Positions 34,948-43,826 of a DNA stretch of 64,000 bases are shown here, in pieces (the first letter of the stretch is position 1; each line of letters begins with the position of its first letter). The position numbers were made by a program, and so were the translations under genes. Source of the DNA: Phaeobacter italicus. GTDB lineage: Bacteria > Pseudomonadota > Alphaproteobacteria > Rhodobacterales > Rhodobacteraceae. The stretch is from the NCBI RefSeq assembly GCF_001258055.1, contig NZ_CVRM01000004.1, positions 1 to 64,000 of the forward strand. The letters are read 5' to 3'. The notes below the pieces were generated by a model. It was not told the DNA's origin. It made no database searches and saw nothing but the letters and a program-made list of their open reading frames with translations.

Positions 34948-36099
34948 TCAGAACGATCTTGGCATGCCGAGGATATGTTCTCCGACATATGACAGGATCA
35001 GGTTGGTCGAGATCGGGGCGACCTGATAGAGGCGCGCCTCGCGGAACTTGCGCTCGACATCGTATTCCCGTGCGAAACCGAAGCCGCCATGGGTCTGGAT
35101 GCAGGCATTGGCCGCTTCCCAGCTGGCCTCCGAAGCCAGCAGCTTAGCCATATTCGCCTGCGCTCCGCAATCCAGCCCGGCATCGAAGCGCCTGCAGGCT
35201 TCAAAGCGCATCAGATTGGCGGCCTCGATGTTCACATAGGACCTGGCGATAGGGAATTGCACGCCTTGGTTCTGGCCGATGGGACGGTCAAAGACCACGC
35301 GGTCACCGGCATAGGCGCGGGCCTTGTCGACGAACCAGTATCCATCACCGATACATTCCGCCGCAATCAGGGTCCGTTCGGCGTTCAGCCCGTCAAGAAT
35401 ATGGTAAAATCCGCGCCCCTCGGTGCCGATCAGGTTCTCGGCGGGGATTTCCAGGTTGTCGAAAAACACTTCATTGGTTTCGTGGCCGGGCATATTGGCG
35501 ATGGGGCGGACCTCCATCCCGTTGCCGATGGCCTCTTTCAGATCGACCATAAAGATCGACAGGCCCTGCGACTTTTTCTTGACCTCGCTCAGCGGCGTGG
35601 TGCGTGCCAGCAGGATCATCAGGTCGGAATGCTGGATACGGCTGATCCAGACCTTCTGGCCATTGATCTCATACCGGTCACCCTTCTTGACCGCGGTGGT
35701 CTTCAGTTTGGTGGTGTCGGTCCCGGTTGTCGGTTCGGTCACGGCCATGGATTGCAGGCGCAACGCGCCGCTGGCGATGCCGGGCAGGTATTTCTGCTTT
35801 TGCTTCTCCGAACCGTGCCTGAGAAGCGTGCCCATGTTATACATCTGCCCGTGGCAATGGCCCGCGTTTCCGCCGCAGCGGTTCACCTCTTCCATGATGA
35901 TCGAGGCTTCCGTCAACCCCAGATCCGAGCCACCGTATTCCTCGGGGATCATCGCGGCGAGCCAGCCCTCGCGGGTCAGCGCATCGACGAATTCCTCGGG
36001 GTAGGTTTCGCGGCGGTGATAGTCGGGCGGGAACTGCGCGCAAAGCGCGCGCATGGCGTCGCGCAGGTCGTTATGGCTGTCGGGGGCCGAGGTCTGCAT
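34948..36099 (-). CDS. Acyl-CoA dehydrogenase family protein (GMPRSF-type)
   Basis: 383-aa ACAD of the same subfamily as those at 6111 and 43827. Motifs: MAVTEPTTGTDTTKLKT, INGQKVWIS, DRPIGQNQGVQFPIA, and C-terminus GMPRSF. The YEGT region reads VAPISTNL; the probable base is the Glu in LNAERTLIAAECIG. Three linked paralogues suggest successive or parallel dehydrogenations of related CoA esters. It begins 3 bp after the citryl-CoA-lyase-like gene. Confidence 0.9.
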   Translation of the reverse strand: MQTSAPDSHNDLRDAMRALCAQFPPDYHRRETYPEEFVDALTREGWLAAMIPEEYGGSDLGLTEASIIMEEVNRCGGNAGHCHGQMYNMGTLLRHGSEKQKQKYLPGIASGALRLQSMAVTEPTTGTDTTKLKTTAVKKGDRYEINGQKVWISRIQHSDLMILLARTTPLSEVKKKSQGLSIFMVDLKEAIGNGMEVRPIANMPGHETNEVFFDNLEIPAENLIGTEGRGFYHILDGLNAERTLIAAECIGDGYWFVDKARAYAGDRVVFDRPIGQNQGVQFPIARSYVNIEAANLMRFEACRRFDAGLDCGAQANMAKLLASEASWEAANACIQTHGGFGFAREYDVERKFREARLYQVAPISTNLILSYVGEHILGMPRSF

Positions 36100-36102
36100 C
36101 GC

Positions 36103-36897
36103 TTATGCCGCCCCCGGACCCGACGTTTCAAGAATTTCCTGCTCGGCACGCTGCCACAGCTCATAGGAAATCGGGTTTTCGCTCTCTTCGAGGATATGAC
36201 CGACCAGCCCGATGGACCGCGCCATGACGCCAAAGCCGCGCACGATCTTCCAGGGAAAGCCGAATTCACAGCAGATCGCCCCGATCGCGCCGGTGGCGTT
36301 GATCGGCAGCATCTTACCCGATTTTTCTTCGGCAACGGCCTGAATTTTCTGGATCAACTCGATGTATTCACCGGACTTGCCGTTCTCGGCAGCGATCTGG
36401 AACAGGCGCGGGGTGCGCGGATCGACCGGTTTGTGCACCGGATGGCCCAGCCCCGGCACGATCATCTTGCGGGCGCGAAATTTTTCTACCGTCTCGACGG
36501 CCAGCGCATCCAGATCGACACCGGTGCCCAACTTGTCCTGTGGCAGTGCCTCGTAAAGCATTTTCGAGGCACCTTCCATAGAACCGACAAAGACGGTGCC
36601 CAGCCCACACAAGCCAGCCGCCACAGCCGCCTGAAGCGATTCCGGCGCCCCCATATAGGTCATCCGCGCCGCCAGGGCCGAGGGCGTGATACCATGTTCG
36701 ACCAGGGTAATGACGATGGCGTTAAAGACGCGGCTTTCCTCGGGCGTGGCCTTGCGGCCCGTTAGTTGCAGGAACGCCAGATCGCCAAGGTTCATATGGC
36801 CCAGGATCTCGTTGGGCAGGTCGAGGCCACGCACGCTGATCTTGTCAGGGGTGCTCCAGGCAATGCTGGAGCTGATTTTTTCTTTGCGTTTTCCCAT
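36103..36897 (-). CDS. Citryl-CoA lyase-like protein (citrate synthase superfamily, short form)
   Basis: About 264 aa, much shorter than citrate synthase (about 430 aa) and like the lyase domain of ATP-citrate lyase and citryl-CoA lyase. Conserved segments: YMGAPESLQAAVAAGLCG, GLGHPVHKPVDPRTPRLF with the catalytic His region, and ARSIGLVGHILEE. Expected chemistry is reversible aldol-type cleavage of a tertiary 3-hydroxyacyl-CoA into acetyl-CoA and an oxo acid. The ATG at 36897 overlaps the upstream stop as TGATG; a start at 36912 is possible. Linked to carboxylase and HMG-CoA-lyase-like genes, it may cleave an unusual hydroxy-dicarboxylyl-CoA. Confidence 0.85.
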   Translation of the reverse strand: MGKRKEKISSSIAWSTPDKISVRGLDLPNEILGHMNLGDLAFLQLTGRKATPEESRVFNAIVITLVEHGITPSALAARMTYMGAPESLQAAVAAGLCGLGTVFVGSMEGASKMLYEALPQDKLGTGVDLDALAVETVEKFRARKMIVPGLGHPVHKPVDPRTPRLFQIAAENGKSGEYIELIQKIQAVAEEKSGKMLPINATGAIGAICCEFGFPWKIVRGFGVMARSIGLVGHILEESENPISYELWQRAEQEILETSGPGAA

Positions 36898-37811
36898 CAG
36901 ACCGGATCCCATGAAAAGACATCCGCCGAAACCTCGAGCGGCGTGAATTGCGATTTGAGCGCGGGAATGGCGCGCTCGGCGATTTCATCTGCGGTCCAGC
37001 CATCGCCGGAATGAACCGAGCGCACCGGGCGGGGCTGGTTGAACAGGAAAATCTCGTTGTTGCGCACGGCAAAGATCTGTCCGCTGACGCCTTCGGCCCT
37101 GTCCGACATCAGGAAACAGGCCATCGGCGCCACTTTGGCGGGCGTCATCTGCTTGAGCTTTTCAACCCGCGCCTCCTGTTCGGGCGTGTCGGTCTTGATC
37201 GAGGAAATCATCCGGCTCCAGGCGAAGGGCGCGATGCAGTTCGACCGCACGTTCCAGCGTTTCAGGTCAAGCGCGACCGATTTCGAGAAGGCCGCGATGC
37301 CCAGCTTTGCCGCCGCGTAATTCGCCTGCGCCAGATTGCCGATCAGCCCCGAGGTCGAGGTCATATGCACCAGCGCGCCGCCCTCCTGTTCGCGGAAATA
37401 ATCGGCCGCCGCGCGGCTGGTGTTGAAGGCGCCATAAAGATGAACCTTCACCACCGCGTCGAAATCCTCGTAGGTCATTTTGTGGAAGAACCCGTCGCGC
37501 AGGATGCCGGCGTTGTTCACCACCGCGTCGATGCGGCCGAATTCCTTGACACCCGCCTCGATCATCGCGCGCGCGGCGTCCGGATCGGTGACGTTGCCGC
37601 CATCGGCGATCGCATCGCCGCCCGCCGCCCTGATCTCGGCAACAACTTTCTGCGCAGCGGTTTCGGTCTGGCCCGTGCCTTTCAGCGAGGCACCCAGATC
37701 ATTGACCACCACGGCGGCGCCTTCTGCGGCTGCCATCAAGGCGATATCACGCCCGATCCCACCGCCGGCCCCGGTGACCAGAACGACCTTTCCGTCAAGT
37801 GCTTTTGTCAT
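36897..37811 (-). CDS. SDR similar to the 3-hydroxyacyl-CoA dehydrogenase domain of MFE-2
   Basis: 304-aa short-chain dehydrogenase. The cofactor loop TGAGGGIGRDIALM, VNDLGASLKGTG, VNNAGILRDGFFHKMT and active site SGLIGNLAQANYAAAKLG (Tyr-x3-Lys) match the (3R)-hydroxyacyl-CoA dehydrogenase part of eukaryotic multifunctional enzyme 2. A C-terminal extension of about 50 residues ends DVFSWDPV. It would oxidise the product of an R-hydratase such as those at 34097 or 25183. Stop overlaps the next start (TGATG). Confidence 0.9.
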   Translation of the reverse strand: MTKALDGKVVLVTGAGGGIGRDIALMAAAEGAAVVVNDLGASLKGTGQTETAAQKVVAEIRAAGGDAIADGGNVTDPDAARAMIEAGVKEFGRIDAVVNNAGILRDGFFHKMTYEDFDAVVKVHLYGAFNTSRAAADYFREQEGGALVHMTSTSGLIGNLAQANYAAAKLGIAAFSKSVALDLKRWNVRSNCIAPFAWSRMISSIKTDTPEQEARVEKLKQMTPAKVAPMACFLMSDRAEGVSGQIFAVRNNEIFLFNQPRPVRSVHSGDGWTADEIAERAIPALKSQFTPLEVSADVFSWDPV

Positions 37812-37823
37812 CTTCTTGCTCCC

Positions 37824-38783
37824 TCAGCGTGACTTGCGGTATTTGTCCAACCCGCCGGTGTGCATGACCCGGCCCATGAGCGGCACACCGATGATCTCTT
37901 CTGCTTTGACCGCCGCTGCGATCAGCTTGTCCAGATCAATGCCGGTTTCGATGCCGAGCTCGTGACACAGGAACACTGCATCCTCGGTGCAGACATTTCC
38001 TGCGGCGCGCGCGTGGCCGTGGCCCGCGAAAGGACAGCCGCCAAGACCGGCGACGGAGCTTTCGAACATGTCCACGCCCATCGACAGGGCCGCATAAACG
38101 TTGGCGATCCCCAGCCCACGTGTGTCATGGATGTGCATACCGATGCGCGCCTCGGGCGCCAATTCGCGCAGGGCGCCGATCATCCGTTTGACCGCCTCGG
38201 GGTTTCCCCAACCCATGGTGTCGGCGATCACAAGGATCGGCACGGGGATGTCCTCTTCCTCGCACAGTTGGAGGATAAAGCGGAAATCGTCCAAGATGCG
38301 TTCTTGGGGGATGGGGCCCTCGAGGTTGCAGCCGAAGGCGGTCATCACATAGGCCGCGTCGACGGTATATCCCTCTTCCTTGTAAAGACGGACCCAGTCA
38401 CGTTGTTTTTCCCGCATCTCGGCCGAGGAACAATTGTTGTTCGATTGGGCGAATGCTTCGGAAGGATAGAACAGCAGACGCGGGTCGATATCGACCTCAT
38501 GCGCGGTCAGGGCCTTGCGAAACCCTTTGTCGTTCAGCCACAGCGATGTGTAGTTCACGCCCGGTTTGCGCTTGATACGCTGGAACAACTCGCCGGTGTC
38601 CGCCATCTGAGGAACGTATTTCGGGCTGACAAAGCTGCCGACCTGAATGCGTTTCAGACCGGTTTCGCTGAGCATGTCGATCAGTTCGATCCGCTCTTCG
38701 ACCGGATAGATCTTTTTTTCGATCTGGAATCCCTCGCGCGGGCCTTCTTCACGAAATTCGACGAATTTGGGAAAGTCGCTCAT
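37824..38783 (-). CDS. HMG-CoA lyase-like protein with an altered signature loop
   Basis: 319-aa TIM-barrel of the DRE/HMGL family. N-terminus EFREEGPREGFQ carries the metal-binding region (canonical RDGLQ becomes REGFQ). MHIHDTRGLGIANV supplies the HxH metal ligands. The signature SSVAGLGGCPF keeps the catalytic Cys, but is followed by AGHGHARAAGNVCTED, which is about four residues longer than in HMG-CoA lyase. The true substrate may be a larger 3-hydroxy-3-methyl-type dicarboxylyl-CoA. ATG at 38783 lies 4 nt after the carboxylase stop, behind GGAGTG; the longer frame is rejected. Confidence 0.85.
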   Translation of the reverse strand: MSDFPKFVEFREEGPREGFQIEKKIYPVEERIELIDMLSETGLKRIQVGSFVSPKYVPQMADTGELFQRIKRKPGVNYTSLWLNDKGFRKALTAHEVDIDPRLLFYPSEAFAQSNNNCSSAEMREKQRDWVRLYKEEGYTVDAAYVMTAFGCNLEGPIPQERILDDFRFILQLCEEEDIPVPILVIADTMGWGNPEAVKRMIGALRELAPEARIGMHIHDTRGLGIANVYAALSMGVDMFESSVAGLGGCPFAGHGHARAAGNVCTEDAVFLCHELGIETGIDLDKLIAAAVKAEEIIGVPLMGRVMHTGGLDKYRKSR

Positions 38784-38787
38784 TTCA

Positions 38788-40794
38788 TCACTCCTCGGAT
38801 GGCAGGATCTCGGCGATGACCTGGCCGCGATCGACCATGTCCCCATTCGAGACGGATATATTGCTGGCGATCCCGGCCGCGGCCGCCCGGATCGAGATTT
38901 CGAGTTTCATGGATTCCATGACCGCGACCACGTCGCCTTCGGCTACGCTCTGACCACCGGAGACCTTGATTTCGACAATCATGCCGGTCAGCGGAGAGGT
39001 CACGGCGCGATCCCCCGCGGCATCGCCGCCGGCAAAGGCAAGGGGCGCGGCGGGGCGGAAGACCAGGCGGCCTTCGGGCGTGTCCAGTTCGATCACGCCC
39101 GCGTGCAGACGTGCCTCGATCAGATGGACGGTGTCGCCTTCGCCGACACGCCAACAGCCCGGGGTCAGTTCACGTGCCGACAGTGTCAGCGCCTCGCCGT
39201 TTTCCGAATAGACGGTGTATCTGGCACCCGGTTTGACAGGGCCGATGCGCAGTTCTTCGGATACCTCGTCAGAATCGGTGAGCGTCACGCTTTGCCCTGC
39301 TTCCATCGCATCGCCGCCCAGGCCGAGCCGCCAGCCGGTAAAGGCATCACGGTTGGTCCAGGGATTGGCATCCGTATCGCCGCGCGAGGCGGCCACGAAC
39401 AGAATGGCGGCAACCGCTTTCCACAGATCAGGGCGAACGAGGGGGGACGCCTGTGTCAGCTCGGCCAACCGGCCGTCGATCCACCGTGTATGAACCTGCA
39501 TCCGTTCGAATTCAGGGTTTCGCGCCAGTGCCCTCAGAAAGGCGCGATTGGTCTCGACGCCTTCGACCGCGACATGATCAAGCGCCGTGGCCAGACGTGC
39601 CAATGCGGTTTCCCGGTCGGGCGCGTGCACGATCAGCTTGGCGATCATCGGGTCGTAATAAGGCGTGACCGCATCGCCTTCCTCGACGCCGCTGTCGATG
39701 CGCAGGCCCGACGGCAGGCTGAGCGTGGTCAAGGTGCCGGTCGACGGGGCGAATTGCATCGCCGGATCTTCGGCGTAAAGCCGCGCCTCGACCGCGTGGC
39801 CGTTGATCGTCAGATCGTCCTGCACCAATCCAAGGCCCGCGCCTTCGGCAATCCGCAGGTGAAGCGCGACAAGGTCCAGCCCGGTGATCGCTTCGGTGAC
39901 GGGATGTTCCACCTGAATGCGCGGGTTTACCTCAAGGAAGAAATACTCGTCCCCCGCGACCAGAAACTCGACCGTGCCCAGCCCGCGATAGTCCAGCGTT
40001 TCACCAAGGCGCACCGCGTCGCGCGCGATGTCGTCCATAAGCGTCCGGGGCAGACCCCAGGCCGGGGCTTCCTCGATGACCTTCTGGTGGCGGCGCTGAA
40101 GCGTGCAATCGCGTTCGAACAGATGCACCACATGGCCCTTGCCGTCACCTGCGATCTGCACTTCAACATGGCGCGCCTCGGGCAGGAAACGCTCCAACAG
40201 CAGCCCTTCGGAGCCGAAGGTGGATTTTGCTTCGCGCAGCGCGCCTTCGATGTCCTCGACCAGCGTGGTTTCGTCAGTGACGAGCCGTTGCCCTCGCCCA
40301 CCACCGCCGCCGACAGCCTTGAGCAGCACCGGCAGGCCCATTTGGCGCACCTCCTCTACAATCTGCTCGGGATCGGACCGCGCACCTTCGGCGCCCGAAA
40401 TCACCGGGACGCTGGCCGCCACGGCGGCCTCTTTGGCGCTGGCCTTGTCGCCGAAACGTTCAAGCGTTTCCGGCGTCGGCCCCATGAAGATCATGCCAGC
40501 GGCTTCGACCGAACGAGCAAAATCGGGGTTTTCGGCCAGAAAGCCATAACCGGGATGGATCGCATCCGCGCCCACTGATTGCGCAGCGGCAATCACCGCG
40601 TCGATTTTCAGATAGCTCTCGGATGCAGGTCCGGCGCCGATACAGACCGACCTGCCGATTTCGCGGACATGCAGGGCATTGGCGTCGGCCTGCGAATGCA
40701 CGCCGACAGGGGTGATCCCGCTGGCCCGCGCGGTGCGCGCGATCCGGCAGGCAATTTCACCGCGGTTGGCGATCAGAAGCGTTTTGATTTTCAC
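38788..40794 (-). CDS. Acyl-CoA carboxylase alpha subunit (biotin carboxylase + biotin carrier)
   Basis: 668-aa fused subunit like MccA/PccA/LiuD-type proteins. N-terminal ATP-grasp biotin carboxylase with MKIKTLLIANRGEIACRI, the glycine-rich loop KAVGGGGGRGQ and FLEVNPRIQVEHPVTE. Biotin attachment is at AVMESMKLEI, about 35 residues from the C-terminus. It carboxylates an acyl-CoA together with the beta subunit encoded immediately upstream. Substrate choice (methylcrotonyl, geranyl, propionyl or a novel acyl-CoA) lies in the beta subunit and cannot be read from this protein. Confidence 0.94.
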   Translation of the reverse strand: MKIKTLLIANRGEIACRIARTARASGITPVGVHSQADANALHVREIGRSVCIGAGPASESYLKIDAVIAAAQSVGADAIHPGYGFLAENPDFARSVEAAGMIFMGPTPETLERFGDKASAKEAAVAASVPVISGAEGARSDPEQIVEEVRQMGLPVLLKAVGGGGGRGQRLVTDETTLVEDIEGALREAKSTFGSEGLLLERFLPEARHVEVQIAGDGKGHVVHLFERDCTLQRRHQKVIEEAPAWGLPRTLMDDIARDAVRLGETLDYRGLGTVEFLVAGDEYFFLEVNPRIQVEHPVTEAITGLDLVALHLRIAEGAGLGLVQDDLTINGHAVEARLYAEDPAMQFAPSTGTLTTLSLPSGLRIDSGVEEGDAVTPYYDPMIAKLIVHAPDRETALARLATALDHVAVEGVETNRAFLRALARNPEFERMQVHTRWIDGRLAELTQASPLVRPDLWKAVAAILFVAASRGDTDANPWTNRDAFTGWRLGLGGDAMEAGQSVTLTDSDEVSEELRIGPVKPGARYTVYSENGEALTLSARELTPGCWRVGEGDTVHLIEARLHAGVIELDTPEGRLVFRPAAPLAFAGGDAAGDRAVTSPLTGMIVEIKVSGGQSVAEGDVVAVMESMKLEISIRAAAAGIASNISVSNGDMVDRGQVIAEILPSEE

Positions 40795-40804
40795 GGTTCG
40801 CTCC

Positions 40805-42412
40805 TCACATCCTGAACACGCCGAAGTTGGTATCGACCTTGGGTCTGCGCGATGTCACATCCAGCATCAGCGCCATGACGTCACGGGTCTCACAGGGTTC
40901 GATCACGCTGTCGATCCAAAGGTTGGACGCGAAATTATAGGCCCCCTGAAAATCCTCGTATTCCTTGCGGATCGGCGCCTTGAAGGCTTCCTCCTCCTCG
41001 GGGGTCCAGCTTTTGCCTTCGCGCTCGTTGATCTGGGCGCGGACCTGGGCCAGCACGCTTGCGGCCTGTTCCGGCCCCATGATCGCCGACCGTCCCGTCG
41101 GCCAGGCAAACATTGCGTCCGGCTGGAACGGGCGGCCCAGCATCGCCAGGTATCCGGCCCCGTAAGAGCCACCGGTGATGATTGTGAATTTCGGCACCCG
41201 GGCCGAAGACATGGCCGTGATCATCTTGGCGCCGGCCTTGGCAATGCCCATCTGCTCGACCTCGCGGCCCACCATGAAGCCGTTCACATCGGCCAGGAAC
41301 AGCAGCGGAATATCACGCTGGACGCAGAGATTGATGAAATGCGTCGCCTTCAGCGCGGCTTCGACGAAAAGCACGCCTGTATTGGCGATGATCCCGACCT
41401 CATGGCCGTGGATGCGCCCCCAGCCGGTCATGATCGTGTCGCCATAAAGCGGCTTGAATTCGTGAAAATCGCTGTCATCCACCAGCCGGGCGACGATCTC
41501 GCGGTTGTCGGTCGGCACCTTGGGGTCGCGGCTGACGAGACCATATATTTCCTCGACCGGATAGGCAGGTTCACGCGGCGTTTCCGGCGTCTTGCGGGGC
41601 AGGGGCTTTTCGCCCAGGTGTCGGACGATATCGCGGGTGATGGCCAAAGCATGGGCATCGTCCTCGGCCAGATGGTCGGTCACGCCGGAGACAGAACAAT
41701 GCATCTTGCCGCCGCCCAATGTTTCGGCATCCACTTTTTCGCCGGTCGCGGCAAAGGTCAGCTCTGGTCCGCCCAGGTACATGAAGCCCTGGCCGCGCAC
41801 GATGACCACCTCGTCGCAGAGCGCGGGGATATAGGCACCACCCGCGGTGCAGGGCCCCATGACCACGGCGATTTGCGGCACACCGTCACCCGACATGCCG
41901 ATCTGTTGGTGAAAGATGGACCCGAACTGGCCTTCGTCGGGGAAAAGGTTGGCTTGGTCGGGCAGGAAGGCCCCGCCGGAATCCACGAGCGTGATAACAG
42001 GCAGGCGGTTTTTCCAGGCGATCTTTTGTGCCCGGACATGTTTGCGGCAGGTGATCCCGAAATAGGTGCCGCCTTTCACTGTAGCATCGTTGGCGATGAT
42101 CATGCACTGGCGGCCTTCGATCACTCCGATACCGGTGATGATGCCGGCGCCGGGCGGAACACCCTTGTGCATGTTCAGTCCGGCCAGCTCGCCGAGTTCC
42201 AGAAAGGGGGTGCCCGGATCGATCAGCCGTTCGATCCGTTCGCGGGGCAGGATCTTGCCTTTTTCCACATGACGTTCGCGCGCCATTTCGGGGCCGCCGA
42301 CGCGCTGTGAGAGCCGGAGGGCATGCAGTTCATCGACCTTTTCGCGGTAAGACGCGTCGTTGGCGCGGAAGTCGTCCGACGCAGTGTCGAGAAGGGATTT
42401 CATTCTAGTCAT
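40805..42412 (-). CDS. Acyl-CoA carboxylase beta subunit (carboxyltransferase)
   Basis: 535-aa carboxyltransferase of the methylcrotonyl/geranyl/propionyl-CoA carboxylase family. Conserved segments: ERIERLIDPGTPFLELG, ITGIGVIEGRQCMIIANDATVKGGTYF, PDQANLFPDEGQFG and SYGAGYLAMLGRPFQPD. Length and the KGGTYF segment are closest to MCC-beta (LiuB) and geranyl-CoA carboxylase types, which act at the gamma-methyl of a 3-methyl-2-enoyl-CoA. Start overlaps the ligase stop by 4 bp. With an HMG-CoA-lyase-like gene downstream, the logic resembles leucine or acyclic-terpene degradation. Confidence 0.92.
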   Translation of the reverse strand: MTRMKSLLDTASDDFRANDASYREKVDELHALRLSQRVGGPEMARERHVEKGKILPRERIERLIDPGTPFLELGELAGLNMHKGVPPGAGIITGIGVIEGRQCMIIANDATVKGGTYFGITCRKHVRAQKIAWKNRLPVITLVDSGGAFLPDQANLFPDEGQFGSIFHQQIGMSGDGVPQIAVVMGPCTAGGAYIPALCDEVVIVRGQGFMYLGGPELTFAATGEKVDAETLGGGKMHCSVSGVTDHLAEDDAHALAITRDIVRHLGEKPLPRKTPETPREPAYPVEEIYGLVSRDPKVPTDNREIVARLVDDSDFHEFKPLYGDTIMTGWGRIHGHEVGIIANTGVLFVEAALKATHFINLCVQRDIPLLFLADVNGFMVGREVEQMGIAKAGAKMITAMSSARVPKFTIITGGSYGAGYLAMLGRPFQPDAMFAWPTGRSAIMGPEQAASVLAQVRAQINEREGKSWTPEEEEAFKAPIRKEYEDFQGAYNFASNLWIDSVIEPCETRDVMALMLDVTSRRPKVDTNFGVFRM

Positions 42413-43800
42413 GGCAGGTCTGGATATTTCCTGAGAACGAAGGCGACCTTCGCGGCGCCGGGTTTTTCAAAAGTGTCGGCCGCAACCAGGTGAACGTCGG
42501 CCTTGAAGACCAAGGAGTCGCGCAGCCGCTGCTCGATTTTCTTTTTGAGGGTGACGTCATCGGCCGGATCGCGATCGGGGCCGCGTTCGACAATCACCGT
42601 CAGCGCGCCCTGCGTGGTGTGGCCCTCGAAATCGGCCACGATTCGCATGACGCCGTTGGTGTCCGGCACCATTTCGGTAATGATGCTGTTGATCGCCGAC
42701 GGGAAGACATTGGCCCCGCGCACGATCAGCATGTCGTCGGTGCGGCCGGTGCAGCGGATCTTCGGTCCGGTGCGGCCGCAGGAGCATTCGGTATCGATCA
42801 CTTCGATATAATCGCCTGACCGGAACCGCACGAGCGGGCTCGCCTGGCGGCCGAGCGCGGTATAGACCATCTCGCCTTCTGCGCCTTTTTTCCAGGGAAT
42901 GATCCTGCCGCTCTCCGGGTCGAGCAGCTCGGTCAGGACATAATCCATGTTGACCATGTGCATACCCGACTGGGCGTCGCACTCGGCCCAGTATGTCACG
43001 CCCAGATCGGTGCCGCCCAGCATCTCGGTGCATTTCGCACCCCAGGCCTTTTCGATCTTTGCCCGAATTGCGGGAATGCCGCCGCCGGGTTCGCCGCCGA
43101 CGATCACGCGCTCGATACCCAGTTCGCTGGCCTTGCAGCCAAGCACCTCGGGAGCCTTTTCGGCCAGGTGCAGCACAAAGTTCGGGGCGCCGACCACGCA
43201 ACGCGGGCGGGTGTCGGCGCAGGCGCGCAGCAGCCGTTCCGCACCGCCATCGGCGCCCACCGGCACATCGATCGTGCCCATGTACTGCAATCCCTGCATC
43301 ACGGGGATGCCGCCGACAAAGCCCTTGGCGAGCGAAAATGCGTGCAGCACCATATCGCCGGGACGCACACCATTGGCAAAGAAACAGCGCGCTGTCATCT
43401 CGTGCCACATTTCGGCGTCGGATTCTGTCAGGGCCACATATGAGGGGCTGCCGGTCGTGCCCGACGAGGCCTGCATCTGGATGATGTCCGACATGGGCGC
43501 GGTACGGTGCTTGCCAAAGGGCGGCTCGGCGGCGAGGCTTTCGCGGATCTCGGTCTTGTAGGTATAGGGAAGTTTTTGCAGGTCTTCGATAGTGCGGATA
43601 TCGTCGAATTCCACACCGGCCTCGGCGAACTTTTCCTGATAGAAGGTCGAGTTCGCCTTGAGATACGCCATCTGATCGCGCAGCCGCTCTTCCTGAATAC
43701 GGCGCACCTCGTCGAGCGGTGTGCCCTCGATCAGGTGCCAGAAGCGATCATTTACCTTGTCGGCGGCATCCTCCCGCCGGAAGCGCATTCCAAATTGCAT
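42409..43800 (-). CDS. Phenylacetate-CoA ligase family (PaaK-like) acyl-CoA ligase
   Basis: 463-aa AMP-forming ligase of the PaaK branch with an intact P-loop QASSGTTGSPS. Also MLGGTDLGVTYWAECD, VRFRSGDYIEVID, and GRTDDMLIVRGANVFPSAI typical of PaaK-type ligases. A cysteine-containing ECSCGRTGPKIRC motif is present. It would activate an aryl, alicyclic or branched acid to the CoA ester for this operon. The start at 43800 has a GGAG site; an upstream in-frame start at 43878 would lie within the ACAD gene. Confidence 0.9.
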   Translation of the reverse strand: MQFGMRFRREDAADKVNDRFWHLIEGTPLDEVRRIQEERLRDQMAYLKANSTFYQEKFAEAGVEFDDIRTIEDLQKLPYTYKTEIRESLAAEPPFGKHRTAPMSDIIQMQASSGTTGSPSYVALTESDAEMWHEMTARCFFANGVRPGDMVLHAFSLAKGFVGGIPVMQGLQYMGTIDVPVGADGGAERLLRACADTRPRCVVGAPNFVLHLAEKAPEVLGCKASELGIERVIVGGEPGGGIPAIRAKIEKAWGAKCTEMLGGTDLGVTYWAECDAQSGMHMVNMDYVLTELLDPESGRIIPWKKGAEGEMVYTALGRQASPLVRFRSGDYIEVIDTECSCGRTGPKIRCTGRTDDMLIVRGANVFPSAINSIITEMVPDTNGVMRIVADFEGHTTQGALTVIVERGPDRDPADDVTLKKKIEQRLRDSLVFKADVHLVAADTFEKPGAAKVAFVLRKYPDLP

Positions 43801-43826
43801 GTCGTTCTCCATGTCGGGCAGAGCGA

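Noticed and set aside
35089-36765. Long plus-strand open frame of 558 codons
   Set aside because: It is antisense to the ACAD and citryl-CoA-lyase-like genes, which have clear family motifs, ribosome sites and operon overlaps. High-G+C genes often leave long open antisense frames.
38767-42310. Long plus-strand open frames opposite the carboxylase genes (about 600 and 540 codons)
   Set aside because: They mirror the conserved minus-strand carboxylase subunits and show no family motifs of their own.
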